Part shown: positions 59,202 through 64,000 of the stretch, in pieces
Position numbering within the stretch: position 1 is the first letter of the stretch
Layout of the letters: each line of letters starts with the position of its first letter
DNA from: JBGQDM01 sp041495845
GTDB taxonomy: Bacteria > Acidobacteriota > Terriglobia > Terriglobales > Acidobacteriaceae
NCBI GenBank assembly: GCA_041495845.1
Contig: JBGQDM010000003.1
Span: 14,702 to 78,701 of the forward strand
Direction: 5' to 3'
Length of the DNA: 64,000 nt
Notes under the pieces: generated by a model
The model's database searches: none
Seen by the model: the letters and a program-made list of their open reading frames with translations, nothing else
Told to the model about the DNA's origin: nothing
Made by a program: the position numbers and the translations under genes

Positions 59202-59277
59202 TGTCATGCTGAGCGGAGCGAAGCATGTGTGCAATCGCCGGGAAGTGCAGAGGTCCTTCGCTTCGCTCAGGATGACA
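59202..59277. repeat. Family-D inverted repeat (TGTCATnCTGAGCG type)
   Basis: The arms TGTCATGCTGAGCGGAGCG at 59202-59225 and the reverse complement at 59254-59277 match at 21 of 24 positions, with a 28-base loop. It stands three bases beyond the tyrS stop codon and may serve as its transcription end. Confidence 0.8.
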
Positions 59278-59280
59278 GCG

Positions 59281-60549
59281 TCAGGGAATGATGTGTACCC
59301 GCTTGATGATTCGCCCGACTCGGATGTCCAAGTCCGCCGCTGGGGCGGGAATCGCAAAAACGGGTTCCTTTCGGATCTCGCCCGCGATGCGGACAGATCC
59401 CTGTTCTCGTTTGCGCTGCGCGTCGGTGATGGAAGTGGCCAATCCAGCCTTGTGAAGCAGTTTGTCCAGCTTTATGAACCAAGGTGCATCCCCAGGCAAG
59501 GTTGTGGCTCCCAGATCAGACAGCCGAACCTGGGTCACATCAGACAGCCGAACCTGGATCACCTGCAGGCTTTCCGGCACCTCATCCTTCTGAAACTGCT
59601 TCCCCCAATCCTCCTCCGCCTTCTTGGCCGCTTCCTTGGAATGAAAATCCGCCACGATCCGCCGCGCCAGACCTTTCTTCGCCTCCATGGGATGCAACTC
59701 GCTCTTGATCTTCTCGATCTCGGCCAGCGAAACATCTGTCAGTAGCTCGTAGTAGCGCCACATCATCGGGTCGGAAATCGACATGACCTTGCCGTACATT
59801 TCCATGGGCGGCTCGTTGATGCCGATGGCGTTGCCCAGCGACTTCGACATTTTGTTCACACCGTCGAGGCCTTCAAGAATCGGCATGGTCAGCACGACCT
59901 GCGATTCCTGGCCGTAGGCGCGCTGCAGTTCGCGGCCCACCAGCAGGTTGAATTTCTGGTCGGTGCCGCCCAGTTCCACGTCAGCTTCGAGCGCTACCGA
60001 GTCGTAGCCCTGCGCCAGCGGATAGAGGAGCTCATGGATGGCGATGGGTTTTTCTTCCTGAAAGCGTTTGTGAAAATCCTCACGCTCGAGCATTTGAGAA
60101 ACGGTGTATTTGGCGGCCAGCCGGATCCACTCTTCCGGCTTCATTTTTCCCAGCCACTCGCTGTTGAAGCGCACCGTGGTTTCGACGGGATGCAGAATCT
60201 TGAAGACCTGCGCCATGTAGGTCTTGGCGTTGCGCATGATGTCTTCCGGGCTGAGCGGCGGGCGCGTGGCCGAACGCCCGGTGGGATCGCCGATCATGCC
60301 GGTGAAATCGCCAATCAGGAAGATAACGGTGTGGCCGAGGTCTTGAAAATGTTTGAGCTTGCGCAGGAGAACGGTGTGGCCGAGATGCAGATCGGGCGCG
60401 GTGGGATCAAAGCCGGCCTTGACACGCAGCGGCTTGCCCGTCTCGCGGGATTTTTCCAGGCGCGCCCGCAGCTCGGCGGTGCGTATGACTTCCGCCGCGC
60501 CCTTGCTTATGCATGCGAGTTGTTCATCAACTGTCTGGAACTGTGGCAT
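59281..60549 (-). CDS. tyrS: Tyrosyl-tRNA synthetase
   Basis: The 422-residue class I enzyme shows HIGH-like 'PTAPDLHLGHTVLLRKLKHF' and KMSKS in 'GVNKMSKSLGNAI', with 'VELGGTDQKFNLLVGRELQR' between. The C-terminal S4 domain (about 355-420, 'KLDKLLHKAGLATSITDAQR') is present. The linker carries a tandem duplication, 'VRLSDVTQVRLSDLG', from a repeated 24-base unit (59515-59562). The lack of an N-terminal extension and the S4 domain fit the TyrRS-Z/long bacterial subgroup. Confidence 0.96.
   Translation of the reverse strand: MPQFQTVDEQLACISKGAAEVIRTAELRARLEKSRETGKPLRVKAGFDPTAPDLHLGHTVLLRKLKHFQDLGHTVIFLIGDFTGMIGDPTGRSATRPPLSPEDIMRNAKTYMAQVFKILHPVETTVRFNSEWLGKMKPEEWIRLAAKYTVSQMLEREDFHKRFQEEKPIAIHELLYPLAQGYDSVALEADVELGGTDQKFNLLVGRELQRAYGQESQVVLTMPILEGLDGVNKMSKSLGNAIGINEPPMEMYGKVMSISDPMMWRYYELLTDVSLAEIEKIKSELHPMEAKKGLARRIVADFHSKEAAKKAEEDWGKQFQKDEVPESLQVIQVRLSDVTQVRLSDLGATTLPGDAPWFIKLDKLLHKAGLATSITDAQRKREQGSVRIAGEIRKEPVFAIPAPAADLDIRVGRIIKRVHIIP
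59515..59562. repeat. 24-base tandem duplication inside tyrS
   Basis: Two units, 59515-59538 and 59539-59562, differ at one of 24 bases. They keep the frame and double the residues VTQVRLSD near residues 330-345, between the catalytic and S4 parts. Confidence 0.85.
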
Positions 60550-60569
60550 CGGGGAAGATTATAAGCGGC

Positions 60570-61032
60570 GATTGCAGATTTCAGATTGCAGATTGCAGAA
60601 GTTAAACCTCGCGACACGCGAGCGAAGCTGCTTCAGGCGGCAGGAGAAAGGCCTTTGGCGGTGCGCAGCGAAGCAACAAAAATTGAGGTCAACTCGTTTG
60701 CCTCCTTGAGCAATGCGGTCAGTCTTGCGGCAGGGAAGACTCCGGTTTCCAGCATCAGTTCCAGCCAGAAAACAGTTTCATCTGCCTCCTCGAGAACGAG
60801 GCCGAGTTTGGCCAGGAATTCGGCGCGGGTGCGGGATCGACAGGCTGCCCGGTAATTTGCGCCCACTGAGGTGCCCGAGCGCAATGGTTGCTTCCCGAGG
60901 ATGAGGGCTTCAGGCTTGCGCGGCAGCGCTCGATAGAGACGGACGATACGGATTGCGAACAGCTTGGTGCGTTGCTTGAGCGCGGCGTCATAGTAAACTT
61001 CTGCAATCTGAAATCTGCAATCTGAGATTGCA
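60570..61032. repeat. Family-C inverted repeat enclosing the four-helix-bundle gene
   Basis: The left arm (60570-60603) is CAGATTTCAGATTGCAG-like and ends GCAGAAGTT. The right arm (60996-61032) is the near-perfect reverse complement, reading AACTTCTGCAATCTG. The arms enclose the four-helix ORF, whose N-terminal residues are read from the right arm. Direct siblings without this gene are at 58.2 and 59.1 kb. Confidence 0.8.
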
Positions 61033-61052
61033 ATGCGGAACCAACCTAGCAC
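60633..61052 (-). CDS. Four-helix bundle protein (23S rRNA-intervening-sequence type)
   Basis: The 139-residue protein has the family pattern 'KQRTKLFAIRIVRLYRALPR', 'SGTSVGANYRAACRSRTRAE', 'LGLVLEEADETVFWLELMLE' and 'LKEANELTSIFVASLR'. Members are found as intervening-sequence proteins in 23S rRNA genes and as Avd-like accessory proteins of diversity-generating retroelements; here neither context is present. The only initiator in frame is GTG 61052, which overlaps the purN stop by seven bases. The first ~20 residues ('ISDCRFQIAEVYY') come from the repeat arm. Confidence 0.85.
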   Translation of the reverse strand: MLGWFRIAISDCRFQIAEVYYDAALKQRTKLFAIRIVRLYRALPRKPEALILGKQPLRSGTSVGANYRAACRSRTRAEFLAKLGLVLEEADETVFWLELMLETGVFPAARLTALLKEANELTSIFVASLRTAKGLSPAA

Positions 61053-61654
61053 GACTTCAGCACCATCCGCCTGCCCACGATGGTGTACTCCCCCTGCAGC
61101 GCGATGTTGATCGCCTCGCTATAGGCCGCGTGCTCCTGTTCCAGGATTCTCGCAGCCAGCGTGTGCTCGTCGTCCGTGTCGAGGACGGGCACGGTTTTCT
61201 GCAAAATGATCGCGCCATGATCGAGTTGTTCGTCCACGAAGTGCACGGTGCAGCCGGAAACTTTCACGCCGTAGTCGAAAGCCTGCTTCTGCGCGTCGAG
61301 GCCGGGGAAGGCGGGCAGCAGTGAGGGGTGAATGTTGAGGATGCGTTGCGGAAATTGCTGCACGAACCAGGGTGAGAGCAGACGCATGTAGCCGGCGAGG
61401 CAGATCAGGTCGACGTTGTTTTCTTTCAGCGCGGCCACCACTTTGCGATCGTGTTCCTCTCGCGGCTTTCCTTGGGAGAGAACTACAACTGCTTTGAGTC
61501 CACGCTGGCGGGCGGTTTCGATGCCAGGCGCGTCGGGCTGGTTGGAAATGACCACGGCGATGCAGGCGTTGGGAATGCGGCCGGCGGCGATGCTGTCGGC
61601 AATGGCGACAAAATTAGAGCCGCGTCCGGAGAGGAGAATGCCAAGATTTTTCAT
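61046..61654 (-). CDS. purN: Phosphoribosylglycinamide formyltransferase
   Basis: The 202-residue enzyme formylates GAR with 10-formyl-THF. The N-terminus 'KNLGILLSGRGSNFVAIADS' binds phosphate. Catalytic residues lie in 'ILNIHPSLLPAFPGLDAQKQ' (N-x-H-P-S-L-L) and 'GCTVHFVDEQLDHGAIILQK' (H, D). It follows purM by 22 bases. Confidence 0.96.
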   Translation of the reverse strand: MKNLGILLSGRGSNFVAIADSIAAGRIPNACIAVVISNQPDAPGIETARQRGLKAVVVLSQGKPREEHDRKVVAALKENNVDLICLAGYMRLLSPWFVQQFPQRILNIHPSLLPAFPGLDAQKQAFDYGVKVSGCTVHFVDEQLDHGAIILQKTVPVLDTDDEHTLAARILEQEHAAYSEAINIALQGEYTIVGRRMVLKSC

Positions 61655-61676
61655 CGGAGACGATCTCGTTCGGCAA

Positions 61677-62726
61677 TCAGCTGTAAATGACTCTGCGTTC
61701 GCCCTTCACAATGCGGCCCACGGTGTAAGCTCGTTCGCCGGCGCGATCCACCAGGGTGAGCGCCTTCTTAAATTTCTTGTGCGGAACTACCACCAGCATG
61801 CCCAGACCCATGTTGAAGGTGCGCAACATTTCCTCGGGTGGGATGTTGCCCAGTTTCTGCATGTGGACGAAGATGGGGGGCACGATCCAGCTTCCCGTCT
61901 CGATCACCGCCGCCAGGTTGCGGGGCAGCACGCGGGGCAGGTTTTCAGTAATGCCGCCGCCGGTGATGTGGGCCATGGCTGAGACACAGTCTCCCGCAGT
62001 GAGGCGCCGGACTACCGGCCAGTAGCTTTTGTGCGTGCGCAGGAGTTCGTTCCCGACTTTGCCCTTGATTTCGTTGACGTAGGTATCGGGCGTGTAGCGC
62101 GCAACCTCGAAGAGAAGCTTGCGGGCGAGGGCATAGCCATTGGTGTGCAAGCCGTTCGAGGGCAGGCCGAGAACGACGTCGCCTTCGCAGACCTTGTCGC
62201 CGGTGATGATGCGTTCGCGCTCCACCACGCCGACGATGAAGCCGGCGAGATCATATTCACCCTTGGCGTAGAAGCCCGGCATCTCCGCCGTTTCGCCGCC
62301 AATCAGCGCGCAACCGTTCTGTTTGCAAGCGTCGGCCAGGCCTTCCACTACTTTGACGGCGACGTCGGGATCGATCTGGCCGGTGGCCAGGTAATCCATA
62401 AAGAAGAGCGGGGCGGCGCCTTGCACGGCAATGTCGTTGACGCAGTGGTTGACCAGGTCGGCGCCTACGGTACGGTGCACGTTCATCTCAAAGGCGACTT
62501 TGAGCTTGGTGCCCACACCGTCGGCGCTGGAGACAAGGACCGGGTCGGTGTACTTGGTCTTGTCGATGGCAAAGAGGCCGCCGAAGCCGCCAATCTCGCT
62601 GAGCACGCCACGGGTGAAAGTCTTCTGCGCCAGGTACTTAATCCGCTGCTTAGCGCGGTTGGCGCGGCTGATGTCTACGCCAGCGTCGGCGTAGGTAATG
62701 ATGCGGGGGTTGGCGGCTCTGGGCAC
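61677..62726 (-). CDS. purM: Phosphoribosylaminoimidazole synthetase (AIR synthetase)
   Basis: The 349-residue ATP-dependent cyclase produces AIR. Marks: 'TYADAGVDISRANRAKQRIK', 'PVLVSSADGVGTKLKVAFEM', 'DLVNHCVNDIAVQGAAPLFF', 'GCALIGGETAEMPGFYAKGE' and 'MAHITGGGITENLPRVLP'. It is upstream of purN in a small purine operon on the minus strand. Confidence 0.96.
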   Translation of the reverse strand: MPRAANPRIITYADAGVDISRANRAKQRIKYLAQKTFTRGVLSEIGGFGGLFAIDKTKYTDPVLVSSADGVGTKLKVAFEMNVHRTVGADLVNHCVNDIAVQGAAPLFFMDYLATGQIDPDVAVKVVEGLADACKQNGCALIGGETAEMPGFYAKGEYDLAGFIVGVVERERIITGDKVCEGDVVLGLPSNGLHTNGYALARKLLFEVARYTPDTYVNEIKGKVGNELLRTHKSYWPVVRRLTAGDCVSAMAHITGGGITENLPRVLPRNLAAVIETGSWIVPPIFVHMQKLGNIPPEEMLRTFNMGLGMLVVVPHKKFKKALTLVDRAGERAYTVGRIVKGERRVIYS

Positions 62727-62839
62727 GAAGGCGGTTTCTCGATTCGTGGGGTTGAACCGGTCAGATCGGACCCGCCGGCACCCAAGAATCCATCATTCTA
62801 ACACGCGGACGCAGACCACTCTGCGGGCGGCAAAAGAAA

Positions 62840-62861
62840 CACCCCAGCCGAGGCTGGGGTG
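62840..62861 (-). terminator. Rho-independent terminator, minus strand
   Basis: CACCCCAGCC and GGCTGGGGTG form a perfect ten-base stem with a GA loop. On the minus strand TTTCTTTT follows. It lies 20 bases after the small His/Lys-rich gene. Confidence 0.85.
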
Positions 62862-62880
62862 TGGAAGAAATTCTTTGCGC

Positions 62881-63084
62881 CTACTGCTGGGGCTTTTCCG
62901 CGCCCATGCCGTCGGTCTTTCCCGATTTTTTGTGGTGCTTTTTGTGGTGCTTCTTCGCCTTCGGCTTCTCATCGCCGGTGGCGGCGGGCATGGAGCCGCC
63001 GCTGTTGGAGGTGGAACCGGCTTGCGCACTTGCCAGCGAACAGGTGAGTGCGACCGCGAACAGTGTTGCCAAGAGCTGCTTCAT
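62881..63084 (-). CDS. Small secreted His/Lys-rich protein
   Basis: The 67-residue protein has a signal peptide ('KQLLATLFAVALTCSLASAQ') and a short mature tail: 'AGSTSNSGGSMPAATGDEKP' and 'KAKKHHKKHHKKSGKTDG'. The (K/H)-rich core could bind metal or anions, which is inference. AGGAG stands 11 bases before ATG 63084. It has its own terminator. Similar short proteins with KHHKKHHKK tails are frequent in acidobacteria. Confidence 0.75.
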   Translation of the reverse strand: MKQLLATLFAVALTCSLASAQAGSTSNSGGSMPAATGDEKPKAKKHHKKHHKKSGKTDGMGAEKPQQ

Positions 63085-63360
63085 GGATTTTGCTTCTCCT
63101 TCAAGTTGTGTGTCTGTTTCCAACTACGAACGGTTTGGATTGACTGGACCCGGGCAAGGGTTGCCTCACGCGGAGCCAACCGGAGGATCGTAGTGCACCA
63201 ACCGACCGTGGTCTTGTCCTCGAAAGTGGAAAGTCCCTGTGAATTGAGGTTTCAGCGAACCCGGGGGGCCGAGGGGGTTCGACCCGGGTGGCCAACCTCC
63301 GGTTTGCCTGAGACTCAAGTCACATCCGGGCTGGGCCGTCTCGGGTAAACTCTTCCTCGG

Positions 63361-64000
63361 ATGACCAACCCGCCGTCCCAGCCCGCGTCCCATGATCGCG
63401 CCCACGACGTGCTGCGCGCGCATAGCCAGCCGCTCGATGCCATTTTCCAGCCGCGCACCGTGGCGGTCATTGGCGCCACCGAACGGCCGGACAGCATCGG
63501 CCGAGCGGTGTTGTGGAGCCTGGTTTCAAGCCCGTTTGGCGGGACGGTGTACCCGGTTAGCGAGCGGCGGTCCAATGTTCTGGGAGTGCACGCCTATCCG
63601 CGGATTGGGCAGGTACCGGAAAAGGTGGACTTGGCGGTGATCGTGACGCCGGCACAGACGGTGCCAGGAATCATTGGCGAATGTGTGGCGGCGGGGGTGG
63701 GCGGCGCCATCGTAATCTCCGCCGGATTCAAAGAGCATGGCGAAGCCGGCAAGAACCTGGAGCAGGAGATTGTGGCGCGGATTCGCGGCACTGGAATGCG
63801 GGTGATTGGCCCGAATTGTCTGGGGGTGATGAACCCAATCACGGGGCTGAATGCCAGCTTTGCCACCAAAATTGCTCGGCCCGGGAACGTGGCCTTCATC
63901 AGCCAGAGTGGAGCGTTATGCACGGCGATTCTGGACTGGAGCGAGCGCGAGATGGTCGGCTTCAGCGCGTTCGTTTCGGTGGGGTCCATGCTGGATGTGA
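63361..64000 (+). CDS. ADP-forming acyl-CoA synthetase, CoA-binding part (partial)
   Basis: The frame opens at ATG 63361 and runs past the window end (213 complete codons). 'LDAIFQPRTVAVIGATERPD' and 'GRAVLWSL' form the CoA-binding Rossmann domain; 'VVISAGFKE'-like 'AIVISAGFKEHGEAGKNLEQ', 'RVIGPNCLGVMNP' and 'NVAFISQSGALCTAILDW' match ACD/AcsD-type acetate-CoA ligases and the Pat acetyltransferase-fused forms. Which type it is depends on the missing C-terminus. Confidence 0.9.
   Translation, partial: MTNPPSQPASHDRAHDVLRAHSQPLDAIFQPRTVAVIGATERPDSIGRAVLWSLVSSPFGGTVYPVSERRSNVLGVHAYPRIGQVPEKVDLAVIVTPAQTVPGIIGECVAAGVGGAIVISAGFKEHGEAGKNLEQEIVARIRGTGMRVIGPNCLGVMNPITGLNASFATKIARPGNVAFISQSGALCTAILDWSEREMVGFSAFVSVGSMLDV

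Noticed and set aside
63230..63300. GGTTCGACC segment as a tRNA end
   Set aside because: Surrounding bases do not fold into a cloverleaf and no CCA-adjacent acceptor pairs are seen.

Overview
The window is a gene-dense, GC-rich bacterial chromosome segment with no rRNA, tRNA or CRISPR array that I can recognise. Gene content points to an Acidobacteriota (Terriglobia/Koribacter-like) genome: a fused AroD-AroE protein, many small secreted or AMIN/FecR-like envelope proteins, a wHTH-ATPase-TPR regulator, paired TldD/TldE-like secreted proteins, and several families of dispersed intergenic inverted repeats. This assignment is an inference from gene families, not from a marker gene search.

Layout. 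0-7.6 kb: end of a PDZ/HtrA protease, GNAT, YjbR, a sugar-phosphate isomerase-like protein, asnS, a GxxExxY protein, arginase, ddl. 7.6-10.4 kb: the conserved yceD-rpmF-plsX-fabD lipid/ribosome cluster (minus). 10.5-17.9 kb: a Fic module, a secreted zincin, a broken FitA-like antitoxin gene, a TPR membrane protein, DksA-like protein, cysteine-synthase-like enzyme, and an ABM monooxygenase/GlxA-type regulator pair. 18-26 kb: a secreted peptidase cluster (M28 plus two TldD/PmbA-like proteins), an orphan GvpL/F protein, and aroDE. 26-33 kb: envelope protein, AMMECR1, pgsA, a Lys/Ala/Ser-rich secreted protein, a TetR-oxidoreductase pair with repeated operator-like sites, and glutamate dehydrogenase. 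33-42 kb: MBL hydrolase, trpE and trpG split by a 'mobile mystery protein A/B' (HTH + Fic/Doc) module, PilZ, AMIN protein, YtxH, efp, acyP, apt. 42-52 kb: pckA, small conserved proteins, the large regulator facing a secreted protein, and the DUF3999/DUF2339 envelope pair. 52-64 kb: a truncated LtrA, an alpha/beta-hydrolase with a C-terminal membrane region, pgeF, DinB, HU, sppA, diacylglycerol-kinase-like protein, tyrS, a four-helix-bundle (IVS-type) protein, purN, purM, a small His/Lys-rich secreted protein, and the start of an ADP-forming acyl-CoA synthetase.

The most distinctive signal is that at least four families of imperfect inverted repeats sit between genes. Two of them enclose a small ORF of a family known for mobile or hitch-hiking behaviour (GxxExxY; four-helix bundle/23S-intervening-sequence protein), while sibling copies are empty. 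In both cases the repeat arms are read as part of the enclosed ORF. Other accessory features are decayed fragments (FitA, YidB, TonB C-terminus, LtrA) and a toxin-like module inside the trp locus.
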